Shown here piece after piece: positions 6,835 to 17,426 of a stretch of 41,210 bases of DNA. The first letter of the stretch is position 1; each line of letters opens with the position of its first letter. The position numbers were made by a program, and so were the translations under genes. Below the pieces are notes generated by a model. It was not told where the DNA came from. It did no database searches and worked only from the letters and a program-made list of their open reading frames with translations. Origin of the DNA: Vibrio variabilis (GTDB lineage: Bacteria; Pseudomonadota; Gammaproteobacteria; Enterobacterales; Vibrionaceae); the NCBI RefSeq assembly GCF_003263785.1, contig NZ_JYJK01000097.1, forward strand, positions 1-41,210, given 5' to 3'.

Positions 6835-9699
6835 ATGACTGAATTACTCAACAGCCTAAGCACACAAAATGAATTTGTTGCTCGCCACAATGGGCCAAAC
6901 AAATCTGACCAACAGAAAATGCTGGACGCGATTAACGTTCTAAACCTAGACACGCTTATCGACGAGACTGTTCCAGCGCAAATCCGCCTAGAACAACCGA
7001 TGACGCTGGATGCTCCGATGAGCGAAGCGGACATGCTGGTAGAAATGAAAAAGTTCGCGGATTTGAACCAAGTAAAACGCACATTTATCGGTCAGGGTTA
7101 CTACAACACCTTCACACCAAATGTGATTCTGCGAAACGTACTGGAGAACCCAGGTTGGTACACAGCGTACACGCCATATCAGCCTGAGATCTCACAAGGT
7201 CGTCTTGAGTCATTGCTGAACTACCAGCAAATGGTCATGGACCTAACGGGCATGGAGATTGCGAACGCGTCTCTGCTTGATGAAGCGACTGCAGCAGCCG
7301 AAGCGATGACGCTGTGTAAGCGTGCTGGTAAGAGCAAGAGCAAGGTGTTCTTCGTAGCAGATGACGTTCATCCGCAAACACTGGAAGTGGTGAAAACTCG
7401 TGCTGAGTTCATCGGCTTTGAAGTTCAGGTAGGTTCTTTAGAATCTCTGCCAGAGCAAGATGTATTTGGCGCGCTCGTTCAATACCCAGGCACAACAGGT
7501 GAAGTTCGCGACCTAACGGACATCATCGCTGCGGCTCAAGCAAACAAGACGCTTGTTACTGTTGCCACTGACCTACTCGCTTCTGCACTGCTTAAGCCAG
7601 CGGGTGAGATGGGCGCAGACGTGGTTATCGGCTCTGCACAACGCTTTGGTGTACCAATGGGCTACGGCGGTCCACACGCTGCATTCATGGCAACCAAAGA
7701 TAAGCACAAACGTACTATGCCAGGTCGTGTTATCGGTGTATCTATCGATACCAACGGCAACCAAGCACTGCGTATGGCAATGCAGACTCGCGAGCAACAT
7801 ATCCGCCGCGAGAAAGCGACATCGAACATTTGTACTGCGCAGGCGCTGCTAGCTAACATGGCGGCGTTCTACGCGGTATACCACGGTGAGGAAGGTCTTA
7901 AGACTATCGCTCGCCGCACGCACCACATGACGGCAATTCTAGCGGCTGGACTAACGAAAGCTGGCTATGAATTGGCGCATAACAGCTTCTTCGATACCAT
8001 CACCGTTAACACTGGTGACAACACAGACAAGCTAGTTCAAAAAGCGCTAGCGTCTGACATCAACCTTCGTCAGTTAGAAGGTCAAATTGGTATCAGCTTC
8101 GATGAAACCACTACTATCGAAGACATCAACGTACTATTTGCTGTGTTTGAAGTAAAAGAAAGCGTTGAAACTCTATATACAGAAATTGCTGATAACGAGT
8201 TTGCAGCGATTCCTGAAAGCTGCCGTCGTACCTCTCGATACCTAACTCACCCTGTGTTTAACACTCACCACAGTGAAACACAGATGATGCGTTACCTAAA
8301 ACAGCTAGAGAACAAAGACTTCTCACTCACGCACGGCATGATCCCGCTTGGCAGCTGCACTATGAAGCTAAACGCTGCCGCAGAGATGATCCCGGTAACG
8401 TGGCCAGAATTTGGTTCCATCCACCCATTCGCACCACTTGATCAAGCAGCAGGCTACACAGCCCTAGCGGATGACCTTAAGAAGAAGCTGTGCGAAATCA
8501 CAGGCTACGATGAGTTCTCACTTCAGCCTAACTCAGGCGCATCAGGTGAGTACGCTGGCCTAATCGCAATCCAGCGCTACCACGAAAGCCGTGGCGAAGG
8601 TCACCGTAACGTGTGTCTGATCCCAAGCTCTGCGCACGGTACTAACCCTGCAACGGCGTCTATGGTGTCAATGAAAGTGGTTGTCGTTAAGTGTGACGAC
8701 AACGGCAACATCGATACTGATGACCTAGCAGCGAAAATTGAAAAGCACCGTGACAACCTATCAAGCATCATGATCACCTACCCTTCTACGCACGGCGTAT
8801 ACGAAGAGCATGTGAAAGAAGTATGCGAAATGGTTCATGAAGCTGGCGGGCAGGTTTACCTAGATGGTGCAAACATGAACGCTCAGGTTGGCCTAACGAA
8901 CCCAGGCTTCATCGGTTCAGACGTATCGCACCTTAACCTACACAAAACCTTCTGTATCCCACACGGTGGTGGCGGTCCAGGTATGGGTCCTATCGGTGTG
9001 AAATCACACCTAGCGCCATTCCTACCAGGTCACATCGAGAACGGTGTTGAAGGCGAAGACTACGCAGTGTCTGCTGCTGATCTTGGAAGCGCTTCAATCC
9101 TACCAATCTCGTGGGCATACATCGCGATGATGGGTGAAGCAGGCCTAACAGATGCAACCAAAGTCGCTATCCTAAACGCGAACTACGTGATGGAGCGTCT
9201 ACTTCCGCACTACCCTGTTCTTTACCGTGGCACCAACGGCCGCGTAGCACACGAATGCATTATCGACATTCGTCCACTGAAAGAAGAAACAGGCATCAGC
9301 GAAGAAGACATCGCTAAGCGTCTAATGGACTACGGCTTCCACGCACCAACCATGTCGTTCCCGGTAGCGGGCACACTTATGGTTGAGCCTACCGAGTCTG
9401 AAGATCTGGAAGAGCTAGACCGTTTCTGTGAAGCGATGATCGCTATCCGCGAAGAAATGACTCAAGTGAAAGACGGCGTATGGCCACTAGACAACAACCC
9501 ACTAGTGAACGCACCACACACGCAAGTAGACCTTTCTAAAGAGGAATGGGACCGCCCATACTCTCGCGAACTCGGCTGCTTCCCATCTGCTCATCAGAGA
9601 ACATGGAAGTACTGGCCAACGGTTAACCGTGTAGACAACGTTTACGGTGACCGTAATCTGATTTGTTCTTGTCCTTCGATTGAGAACTATGAAGATTAA
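6835..9699 (+). CDS. gcvP: Glycine dehydrogenase (decarboxylating), P protein
   Basis: The P protein decarboxylates glycine and loads the aminomethyl group on lipoyl-GcvH. The 954-residue chain is the single-subunit form, with two homologous halves. The C-terminal half carries the PLP lysine at 704 in HLNLHKTFCIPHGGGGPGMGPIG and the motifs HGMIPLGSCTMKLNAAAEM and PNSGASGEYAGL. The ATG at 6835 has AAGGGA upstream. It is intact throughout. The lipoamide dehydrogenase (L protein) is not in the window; it is normally shared with pyruvate dehydrogenase. Confidence 0.98.
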   Translation: MTELLNSLSTQNEFVARHNGPNKSDQQKMLDAINVLNLDTLIDETVPAQIRLEQPMTLDAPMSEADMLVEMKKFADLNQVKRTFIGQGYYNTFTPNVILRNVLENPGWYTAYTPYQPEISQGRLESLLNYQQMVMDLTGMEIANASLLDEATAAAEAMTLCKRAGKSKSKVFFVADDVHPQTLEVVKTRAEFIGFEVQVGSLESLPEQDVFGALVQYPGTTGEVRDLTDIIAAAQANKTLVTVATDLLASALLKPAGEMGADVVIGSAQRFGVPMGYGGPHAAFMATKDKHKRTMPGRVIGVSIDTNGNQALRMAMQTREQHIRREKATSNICTAQALLANMAAFYAVYHGEEGLKTIARRTHHMTAILAAGLTKAGYELAHNSFFDTITVNTGDNTDKLVQKALASDINLRQLEGQIGISFDETTTIEDINVLFAVFEVKESVETLYTEIADNEFAAIPESCRRTSRYLTHPVFNTHHSETQMMRYLKQLENKDFSLTHGMIPLGSCTMKLNAAAEMIPVTWPEFGSIHPFAPLDQAAGYTALADDLKKKLCEITGYDEFSLQPNSGASGEYAGLIAIQRYHESRGEGHRNVCLIPSSAHGTNPATASMVSMKVVVVKCDDNGNIDTDDLAAKIEKHRDNLSSIMITYPSTHGVYEEHVKEVCEMVHEAGGQVYLDGANMNAQVGLTNPGFIGSDVSHLNLHKTFCIPHGGGGPGMGPIGVKSHLAPFLPGHIENGVEGEDYAVSAADLGSASILPISWAYIAMMGEAGLTDATKVAILNANYVMERLLPHYPVLYRGTNGRVAHECIIDIRPLKEETGISEEDIAKRLMDYGFHAPTMSFPVAGTLMVEPTESEDLEELDRFCEAMIAIREEMTQVKDGVWPLDNNPLVNAPHTQVDLSKEEWDRPYSRELGCFPSAHQRTWKYWPTVNRVDNVYGDRNLICSCPSIENYED

Positions 9700-9725
9700 T
9701 GAAGTTGGTTAACTTCTAGAAATTG

Positions 9726-9755
9726 AAAAGCGAGCCTGAATGGTTCGCTTTTTTT
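9726..9755 (+). terminator. Terminator of gcvP
   Basis: AAAGCGAGCC pairs with GGTTCGCTTT (10 bp, one G-T pair, 5-base loop) and is followed by a long T-run. The same stem core, AGCGAACC/GGTTCGCT, recurs in terminators at 23297-23329 and 40299-40326. Confidence 0.88.
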
Positions 9756-9913
9756 GTTTTTGGGGTAAACAAAGAGTCTCAAATACACAACGAATCCGAT
9801 GCAATCATCAGCTATCAATCTCACTTAAACATTGCATCATCTTGCCATGTAAACCCGACTGCAGTGTGTCCCAATTAAACTGGTTGATATGCTCAATAGC
9901 ATATAATGCTTTT

Positions 9914-11176
9914 TCAGAATCTTTTGGCTTCTTGTTGGATCCGCCAATAGTCAGGTGGCGTGTCTTCCCAGTGCTGAGAATCAAGCCCTCTCAAGTAGCC
10001 GTAGCAATACAGATACTGCATATAGCCTGCATTAAACGGTTTATCCGGTTGACCCTTAGGAATTAAATGTGGCAGGTAGCTATGGTGGAAATCGCTCTCC
10101 GTTTCCTGAGCTTGTCGATAGATTTGGGCAATATTGTCGCGGCGTTGGTACTTGATCATAGTTTGTATAGAACGCCCCATAATATTAGTAAATGAAGGTG
10201 TTGTATCGCTCCACTTTGCACCTAAACGAGTGTTACTGATTACCCATACTTTACTATTGATTTGAGTTTCTTCTGTAACCTCAAGCTGTTCAATCAGTTG
10301 TCGTCTATTATCTACAGCTTCTGAAACATCAAAATAGTTGGGCATAAAAAACACTTGGGACACTACACCGCCATCAACATGCATCTCGTCGTACACAACC
10401 CCATCAATATTTACCGAAATTAACACTGGATTGAATACACCAGGTATGGCCGCCGAAGCGATGATGACATCCTGAAACAGATTAACGGCCGTATCTCCTT
10501 GATGTAGGGCGATTTCTCCCATGTTCCAGATAACAGAGCGCTGAGCATCTAAGTGGGTTGTTTTTACTAGAAACAGTCTTCCCCGTAGATGTTGTTCTCG
10601 TACTTTATCCAGTATATCTCGGTCTATAAACGCTCTTACCATCTCTTCAAACGGCGTGGTATCAATGAGTGATGGGCTATGAGTTAGAGCCCATAAGCCT
10701 CTCTTTTTGTATATGTCCTTGTCTGTTGTCTGGGTATACAGTTCTCGCAGTTCCGGATCAAAATCTTCTCCCAAAAAAGCATGCAAACCGATGATCGCTC
10801 CAGTACTGATGCCTGTCACTAAGCGGTACTCGGGTCTCTGCCCACTGTCTGACAACCCATTTAGTAAACCTGCACCATATGCTCCCTCAGCACCACCGCC
10901 TGAGATACTCAGATGGTCAATAGTTCTAGTTTTATCACCCAAATCGTTCAAGAGGCTCTTATCCAGTTGTATGGGACGTAAGTATGTTCCCTGCCCATCA
11001 ACATCATAACTGTGGGTTAGATCTCCCCAAGTACGGATACTGGGATCAAACATCGCCTCGCTTGAGAGTGCGATGTCCGGTGTGAGCGCATTTCGCTGCA
11101 AGCTAGGCGCACAGGCTGTGAGTAAAGCACAACTCCCGGTGACGAGAGCCAATCTGACTAAAAATCCAAACTTCAT
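9914..11176 (-). CDS. Patatin-like phospholipase, lipoprotein
   Basis: This is a lipid acyl hydrolase of the patatin family. The N terminus is a lipoprotein signal (residues 1-21, lipobox LLTAC). The catalytic parts are the oxyanion loop SGGGAEGAYGAG, the nucleophile elbow GISTG and the HVDGG motif that supplies the aspartate of the Ser-Asp dyad. I chose the ATG at 11176, with GGGAGG 8 bases upstream; it overlaps the stop codon of the upstream barrel gene as TGATG, so the two are translationally coupled. The frame stops at 9914, but the adjacent frame continues in protein-like sequence (KPKDSEKALYAIEHI...) to a TGA at 9808, so a one-base indel near 9925-9932 may have cut off about 36 residues. 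The substrate is unknown. Confidence 0.85.
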   Translation of the reverse strand: MKFGFLVRLALVTGSCALLTACAPSLQRNALTPDIALSSEAMFDPSIRTWGDLTHSYDVDGQGTYLRPIQLDKSLLNDLGDKTRTIDHLSISGGGAEGAYGAGLLNGLSDSGQRPEYRLVTGISTGAIIGLHAFLGEDFDPELRELYTQTTDKDIYKKRGLWALTHSPSLIDTTPFEEMVRAFIDRDILDKVREQHLRGRLFLVKTTHLDAQRSVIWNMGEIALHQGDTAVNLFQDVIIASAAIPGVFNPVLISVNIDGVVYDEMHVDGGVVSQVFFMPNYFDVSEAVDNRRQLIEQLEVTEETQINSKVWVISNTRLGAKWSDTTPSFTNIMGRSIQTMIKYQRRDNIAQIYRQAQETESDFHHSYLPHLIPKGQPDKPFNAGYMQYLYCYGYLRGLDSQHWEDTPPDYWRIQQEAKRF

Positions 11177-12009
11177 CAAAAGCGCCTCCCCACAGATAGA
11201 AAGACGGATTTGCGCTGACCAAAACCGGCTTCTGCCAATACATCCCAATCACGATTGAGTGAGTACTGAAAACCCGCCAGTGCATTCCATTTTTGCTCGG
11301 TGCGTTGGCTAACTTCAAATCGTGTATCGTCGATTAAAAAGTTCAAATCACCCAAATCAAGCCCAAGTGCTTTGATATCCCCAGAGAGTTGCTGCTGAAT
11401 ATCTTGATACATGGCACCCACAAATACCCTGAGCTCTCGACCATTATCATACTGCCAACGATGGCCTATTCTGGGTGCGGCGACAAAGGTCTTAATACTG
11501 CCATCGATGACATCAATATCGGTATAGGTATAATTCAAATCCAGAAGTGCAAACCAGTTATTAATACCTCCTACCACCGTAGTACCGACACCATAAGTAA
11601 TACCACTCATATCCAGAGTGAATTTAGCATCCTCTACCGGATTCGCTAGGCCATCTAAGGAAATAGAATCAATGTCTGCGGTACTTTGCGCCTGTGTATA
11701 CCCTAGAACTCCATACACATTCATAAAGGGTAGTAACCAAACATCGGCACGCAGGGTGACATTAGAGCCTTCAAACTGTGCCTGTTTCGCGTCAATATCA
11801 ATGATATTGCCAATCCCACCAACCAGATTGATATTATCGATAGTGACCGGGTTACTGATGTCCATATAAGAGAGCGACAAACCATAAGGCTTGGGTAGCG
11901 TATAGCCACGCTGCGCCGCTTGTTCTCCCCAAATTGGGAACATTGAATCCTGAGCAAAGCTGGTTGGTGACAGCATTAAAACTGTCGCCAAAACGATGAA
12001 CGGTTTCAT
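11176..12009 (-). CDS. Predicted outer-membrane beta-barrel protein
   Basis: I do not recognise a named family. The 277-residue product has a signal peptide (MKPFIVLATVLMLSPTSFAQ), then alternating hydrophobic and polar strands with many aromatic residues and a C-terminal phenylalanine (SVGRRF), as expected for an outer-membrane barrel. The ATG at 12009 has AAAGG at good spacing; an upstream TTG at 12039 would only add the ribosome site itself. It lies 54 bases after the gltS reading frame and overlaps the start of the patatin lipoprotein gene, so all three are probably one operon. The barrel and the lipase could act together at the outer membrane, but nothing in the sequence proves a function. 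Confidence 0.72.
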   Translation of the reverse strand: MKPFIVLATVLMLSPTSFAQDSMFPIWGEQAAQRGYTLPKPYGLSLSYMDISNPVTIDNINLVGGIGNIIDIDAKQAQFEGSNVTLRADVWLLPFMNVYGVLGYTQAQSTADIDSISLDGLANPVEDAKFTLDMSGITYGVGTTVVGGINNWFALLDLNYTYTDIDVIDGSIKTFVAAPRIGHRWQYDNGRELRVFVGAMYQDIQQQLSGDIKALGLDLGDLNFLIDDTRFEVSQRTEQKWNALAGFQYSLNRDWDVLAEAGFGQRKSVFLSVGRRF

Positions 12010-12063
12010 TTTATTACCTTTCTGATATCTTAATTTCAAACGTGAACGGTCTAACGATGACCG

Positions 12064-13258
12064 TTACAAAACTTGTAAAAACGTATTTATAATTAGGGCA
12101 TTAGCAATATCGATAAAGAAACCACACACTAAAGGTACAATAATGAATGCCTTATGTGCTGCACCATACTGTTGTGTTACTGCCGTCATATTAACAATGG
12201 CAGTGGCTGTTGAGCCCAATGTGATTCCACCAAAGCCGGAGCTGATAACCGCAGACTCGTAATCTTTGCCCATAAATCGGAATACAACGAAGAGAGTGAA
12301 CAAAATCGACGCGACAACCTGGAATAGCATGACGGTACCAATGAACAACATGGTGCTTTGTAGTTGCCAAAGCTGTAGCCCCATCAGTGCCATGGTCAAG
12401 AACATTCCCAAACAGATATCAGAAATCAATGTCTGACCTAGCTGCGCGTTTTCGCTAACTTTCTTTTTCAGAACCAGAAGTTTAAAGTTACCAATAAAAA
12501 TACCTGCGACAAGGCACGCCACGAACATTGGCAGCTCCAATCCCATCTTGCTAAGTCCAACATCAATAAAGTAACCAAGGATCAAACTTAGATTTAGCAT
12601 CAACCACGCGTAGAGGTAACCAAAGTGATCAAGCTTGACAGTTTGGTCGTGGCAAATACCGATATCCAGTTGGGTATCACCTTTTGAGTGAAGGCGATGT
12701 TTCTTGATTAGATAGTTAGCAATCGGACCACCAATCAAACAGGCAAAGATCAATCCGAGAGTATTGCTTGCCAATCCTACTTCAGCTGCGCTGTCCAGCC
12801 CCATATCATTGAAGGTCGGCGCCCAAGCATCGTCGTTCCCACACCACCGATGAGTGATATAGAGCCTGCCATCAAACCTAATACAGCTCTAGGCCAAGCA
12901 TGGTAGCAACGCTCACTCCAATACCGTTCTGAATAGCGATATAAACAACACTTAGTCCAGTAAGAATAAATAGTGGCTTACCACCTTTTAGCAACGTGGA
13001 GAAATTGGCACTTAGGCCAATACCAGCAAAGAAATAAAGCAGCAATGCATCACGCATCCCTAAATCAAAGCTAATAGTGGTATCAAAAAAGGCATAAATA
13101 ACAGCAACCACAATAGCACATGCGAAACCACCAATCACTGGCTCAGGTATGCTGTATTTTCTTAATAACTCGTACTTTTTTGTCATTAGCTTACCGACAA
13201 AAAGAAGAACTATAGCTAGAGTGAACGCAAGGAAGCTATCCACTTCGATAATATTCAT
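12064..13258 (-). pseudogene. gltS: Sodium/glutamate symporter (GltS family), two frameshifts
   Basis: GltS proteins import glutamate with sodium across the inner membrane. The first 126 residues (MNIIEVDSFLAFTLAIVLLF..., including RKYSIPEPVIGGF) and the last 246 residues (from MGLD, with GFGGITLGSTATAIVNM) are in different frames. A third frame between them carries AVLGLMAGSISLIGGVGTT, which belongs to the re-entrant loop region of the family. One missing base near 12886 and another near 12833 would restore a protein of about 398 residues, the normal length. The start at 13258 has AAGG 8 bases upstream. It is either a recent pseudogene or two sequencing errors; the window's general indel excess favours error. 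It heads the operon with the barrel and patatin genes. Confidence 0.82.
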
Positions 13259-13420
13259 TATGTTTACCTTGGTGTTTCTGTGTTTTAAATTAATAACTAA
13301 GAGAACGTAGATGCCATCACGTAATAGAATGTTAAATAGAGTGAAAACATGAAAGCAATATAAATGTATTTTTTAACACTGTGACTTTTCATAAATAAAC
13401 AACTAACCTGAATGCTAATT

Positions 13421-13448
13421 GAAAAAGAGGCCTGAAAAATCAGGCCTC
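13421..13448 (-). terminator. Terminator of the barrel gene at 13456-14130
   Basis: A perfect 9-bp stem GAGGCCTGA/TCAGGCCTC with a 4-base loop is followed by TTTTTC on the minus strand, just after the stop codon. Confidence 0.85.
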
Positions 13449-13455
13449 AACAACA

Positions 13456-14130
13456 TTAGAATCCAAATGAGTATTTGATTAGCGATAGGTTGTCACCATG
13501 TTCACGCTTGTATTCATAAGCCAAGCTGTGATTGTTCATAAATGTATAACCTAAGCTTGCTTTAACATCCCAACCACGAAGGCTTTCATTACCTTGGTTA
13601 GTTTTTAGATCGTTGTAACTGTAGCTGTACGTTGGTGCTACGCTAGCCCAAAATCCTGACGATGTGTTGTAAATCGCATTCAAAGTTAAGTCACTGTAAT
13701 ATGCGCGGTTTGACATTTCATTATGAGTTAGTGAGCCCAAAGAAAACTCAGGTAAGAAAGCAAAGCCAATGTTGTTCCCGAACATGTAATGTACTGACAG
13801 CTCAGTTGATTTTGCCTTCAAGTTCTCATTTTTGTAGTTCTTGTCGTAATCATAGGCAAGCGTCCATCCTAAGCCTGACTTGCTGATTGCGCTAAGAGAA
13901 ATATTGTGATTATCAAAGCTATCCTCTGAGGTGTACTTACCCAGTAGAGACCAGTTCCTTGACATTTGGGTATCGAACTGAGCGGCTAGGTGCGCACCAT
14001 CAGACCCGTAACCAACCGAAGCACCAGTATAGAGCTCGTAAGGATTCGCAAAATTCACTCGTTCTGATGCAATTGCAGAAGCAGACATTACGATAGAAGC
14101 GGCAATAATAGTTAGTTTAGACTTTTTCAT
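13456..14130 (-). CDS. Predicted outer-membrane beta-barrel protein, 224 residues
   Basis: I do not recognise a named family. The protein has a clear signal peptide (MKKSKLTIIAASIVMSASAIAS), then strands rich in Tyr, Asn and Ser, and ends IKYSFGF with the terminal phenylalanine typical of barrels. An AAGAGA ribosome site precedes the ATG at 14130. It has its own terminator. About 90-110 bases upstream of the ATG is an inverted-repeat element (14221-14248) that is repeated in front of the RND efflux operon, suggesting shared regulation and perhaps a function in envelope stress or export of the same compound. Confidence 0.75.
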   Translation of the reverse strand: MKKSKLTIIAASIVMSASAIASERVNFANPYELYTGASVGYGSDGAHLAAQFDTQMSRNWSLLGKYTSEDSFDNHNISLSAISKSGLGWTLAYDYDKNYKNENLKAKSTELSVHYMFGNNIGFAFLPEFSLGSLTHNEMSNRAYYSDLTLNAIYNTSSGFWASVAPTYSYSYNDLKTNQGNESLRGWDVKASLGYTFMNNHSLAYEYKREHGDNLSLIKYSFGF

Positions 14131-14220
14131 TTGTGTATCTCTTTTAAGTAAATATTGAATTTGTGTTTTGTCTGATTCCCTTCAATGAGGATAAGTATAC
14201 GCATCCCTACTTATAGAGGA

Positions 14221-14248
14221 ATGAATAGGAGCTATTCATTTTTGAACA
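14221..14248. promoter_or_regulatory. Operator-like element shared with the RND operon (copy 1)
   Basis: ATGAATA, five bases, TATTCAT is a perfect 7-bp dyad; it runs into TTTTTGAACA. Sixteen bases (14233-14248, TATTCATTTTTGAACA) are identical to 18597-18612, and the dyad is matched at 18629-18647. It lies upstream of the barrel gene at 13456-14130. Confidence 0.7.
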
Positions 14249-14316
14249 ATGACTTTTTAATGCCACTAAGTAGTGGCTTAAGAATCAACTCTATCCATAA
14301 ACCACAGATATAAAAA

Positions 14317-14344
14317 GAAGCCTGGGTGTATTACCCAGGCTTTC
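14317..14344 (-). terminator. Terminator of the RND efflux operon
   Basis: AAGCCTGGGT pairs with ACCCAGGCTT around a 5-base loop, followed by TTCTTTTT-like sequence on the minus strand, shortly after the RND stop codon. Confidence 0.82.
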
Positions 14345-14361
14345 ATCTATAGTTTTTATTA

Positions 14362-17300
14362 CTATCTCACAGGAGACTTAATTCTAAAAAATAACGCATA
14401 GTTTAGTGGAATTACTATTAACGTTAATGCCGTGGCAAACAGAAGGCCAAACATAATAGTCACCGCCATACTTTTGAAGAATGGATCGACAAGTAATGGT
14501 GCTACCCCAAGGATTGTTGTCGCAGCACCAAGGATCACGGGCCTCGCTCTACTCATTGCTGCAGATATAATGGCCTCATAAGGTTGTGTGCCTGCCAATA
14601 TCTCTTTATCTGCTTGATCGACAAGCACTATGGCATTTTTTACCATCATGCCAATCAGGCTCAAAAAGCCCAATGTAGCCATAAATTCAAATGGTGTCTG
14701 GAATACGACCAGTCCTACGGCAACACCACATACGGCTAAAGGTACAGTAAACCAAATTACCAATGCTTGACGAATGCCGTTAAACATAAACACGACAGCT
14801 AAAATCATCGCCGTAAAACCATAGGGAGCAGATATCTTGAGCCCTTCGTCTGCTTCTTTAGCTTGTTTGTACTCACCAAACCATTCAAGCTCATAGCCTA
14901 CCGGCAGAGGTATGCTCTCTATATCTGTACGAATCATGTCTAGCGCCTCCGAAGTCAGAAAACCAGCAGCGGGGTCGGCTTGTGCATGATAGTTGGAACT
15001 CGATCAATTCGACGCAGCATGGCATCTTGCCATTCAACGGTGGAGGAATCTATCAACTGCCCAACCTGAACAAACTGACCGATTGTACCACTATGAACCT
15101 TGGTGTTTTCAATCACTCTTTCATGATGACGCTCTGACCCAGGAGAGCGAACGACAATGGGAATAAGATCATTCCCCTCTCGGTAAACACCAACATTGCG
15201 GCCCGAAACAGTTTGTTGGATAGCTTGATTCAATTCGACTGCCGTTAGACCAAACGTCTGCAACTTTTCTTCTGAGTACACAGGCCTAATTACAGGAACT
15301 TGTTGACGCCAATCATCCTGAACAGCGACCACTGCGGGAGACTGCTCCATGATCGCTTTGGCTTGCTCAGAAAGTTGTCTAAGGACTTCACTGTCTGGCC
15401 CTTTGAAGCCCACTTCTATTTTTTTGCCTCCACCAGGCCCCAACATAAATTTCCAAACACTGATCGAAGCGTCTGTATAACGTTCATTAAGTTCAACTTG
15501 CAGCTCTTCAATTAAAGTTTCTATAACGCTGTAATCATCTACATCCACCAGCATCTGTGCGTAGCTCGCATTTGCAGGTTCTGGTGAGTACGTCAACATA
15601 AAGCGAAGCCCTCCTGAACCTATGAAGCTTGTTGTGCTGGTAATATTCGATTTCTCCCACACATCCTTCTCAATCTTTTGCAATATGCTATGGGTACGTT
15701 CAATGTCGGTACCTTGCGGCAATCGAATATCAATAGCAAATTGCGGCCTCTGAGATTCCGGCATAAAACCTGGAGGAACGTGACCAAATGTCACTACTCC
15801 AATGGAAAATAGACCAACGACAACGAGTAAGCTCTTTTTCTGATTATTAAGTACGAGTTCCAATACACGTTTGTAGTTCTGACTAATTTTTCCAGGCTTC
15901 GAGTTTTTCTTGGCATTGACCTTCAAATAATCATGACACAGCATTGGAGTGACAGTGACTGCAAGCACCCAACTCAGCAACATCGAGTAGAGAATTACCC
16001 AGAATAACGAACCAGCGTACTCACCCATATTTGATGGTGACAGGCCTATAGCACTGAAAGCACATATACCAACGATTGTCCCCCCAATAAAGGCCACTTG
16101 GTTTCGTTGACGATATCATCAACAATTTTTTTACGGTCTGCTGTTGGATTCTTCTGCATGCGGCTTAATACGCCGTCAGTCACGACAATAGCATTATCAA
16201 CCAACATGCCCAGTGCGATGATTAGCGCCCCTAGGGAAATACGCTGCATGGCGATATCATCTATCAACATTACAATCAGCGTACCAGCCACGGTCAGAAC
16301 AAGCACGAAGCCAATAACTAATCCCGTTCGGACCCCCATAAATAGCAACAGGACAACAAACACTATCACTACTGCAGCAATCAAATTGTTTATAAACTCG
16401 GAAACTGACTCTCGAACTGAGTCCGATTGAATCGACACTTCATGCAGCTCGATCCCATGTGGTCGCTGACTCTCTAACTCTGCAATTCGTGCTTTTACAG
16501 CATCCCCCATTTCGACAACATTACCACCGGCGACATTCGATATACCTAGACCGATTGCTCGCTTTCCGTTATACCTCATCAGCACGGAGTAAGGCTCTTC
16601 ATAACCACGTATCACTGTGGCAATGTCAGAAAGCTTCATAATGGTGTTGTTTTCACCAATCGCCACTTGAAGGTTCTCCAGCTGTTTAAATGAATTAACA
16701 CTGGACACAGGCGTAATCGCAACACGCATTGTATTGGCATTGAGGCTACCAGCGGTTGAAACCAAGTTTTGACGCTCGAGTACGCTATATATCTTCTCTG
16801 CAGACACTCCAAACTGAGCAAGGCGATCACTCGATATTTCCACGTAGACGACTTCGTTCTTCTCTGCCAGAGTCGCTGTCTTAGAGACACCAGGCACCAA
16901 GGCAAGCTCACGACGCAAAGAATCTACATAGTCTTGCAACTGCTTGTCGCTATGACCACGACCAGTAACTGCATAGAACTGTGCATAAACATCGGCGAAG
17001 TCATCGTTGACAATGGGAGCACCTGCTCCTGGTGGTAATGAGCGTTCAGAATCACCTATCTTCCTTCGGACTTTATCCCACACTTGTTGCAGTTCAGCCT
17101 CATTTTTTGAAAACGTCCTTTTTATCTCTACCGTTACCTCTGACATGCCTTGCTTCGATACAGAAGTAATCTCTTTTACCTCTTGAAGTGATTGCAGTGC
17201 ACCCTCTACTACATCAGTAACCTCATCTGATACCTCTTGTGCTGTTGCTCCCGGGTATGGCGTCACGATAACAGCTTGGCGAATAACAAACTCTGGGTCC

Positions 17301-17407
17301 TCAAAGCGGCCTAGCTTGAGATAACTGATATATCCACCAATTAAAGTAAGCGCAATAAGCACCCAAACACTTGTACGTTTAGCGATTGTTACGTTGGCGA
17401 TACTCAT
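14362..17407 (-). pseudogene. RND efflux pump inner-membrane transporter, two frameshifts
   Basis: This is an HAE1-type proton-driven drug exporter of about 1015 residues once repaired. The first part (start ATG 17407) has the N-terminal helix and the pore domain, then transmembrane helices with LGMLVDNAIVVTDG. It breaks at a run of six Gs on the minus strand (C6 at 16080-16085): seven would restore PLLGGTIVG. The second part (TM helices, second periplasmic domain, GPGGGKKIEVGFKG) breaks near 14980, where one missing base joins VPTIMH to ADPAAGFLTSEALDMIRTD. The third part holds the last helices (GFLSLIGMMVKNAIVLVDQ, MSRARPVILGAATTILG). All expected segments are present. The gene follows the membrane-fusion gene by 19 bases. 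Outer-membrane channel not found next to it. Confidence 0.87.
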
Positions 17408-17426
17408 TAGTTGGCAACCTCATTCA

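Noticed and set aside
7553..7859. Frames on both strands inside gcvP
   Set aside because: They are out-of-frame shadows of a conserved enzyme gene.
16080..16085. Phase-variable poly-G switch in the RND gene
   Set aside because: A G6/G7 tract is short for phase variation, and similar single-base losses occur at sites with no repeat, so error is the simpler explanation.
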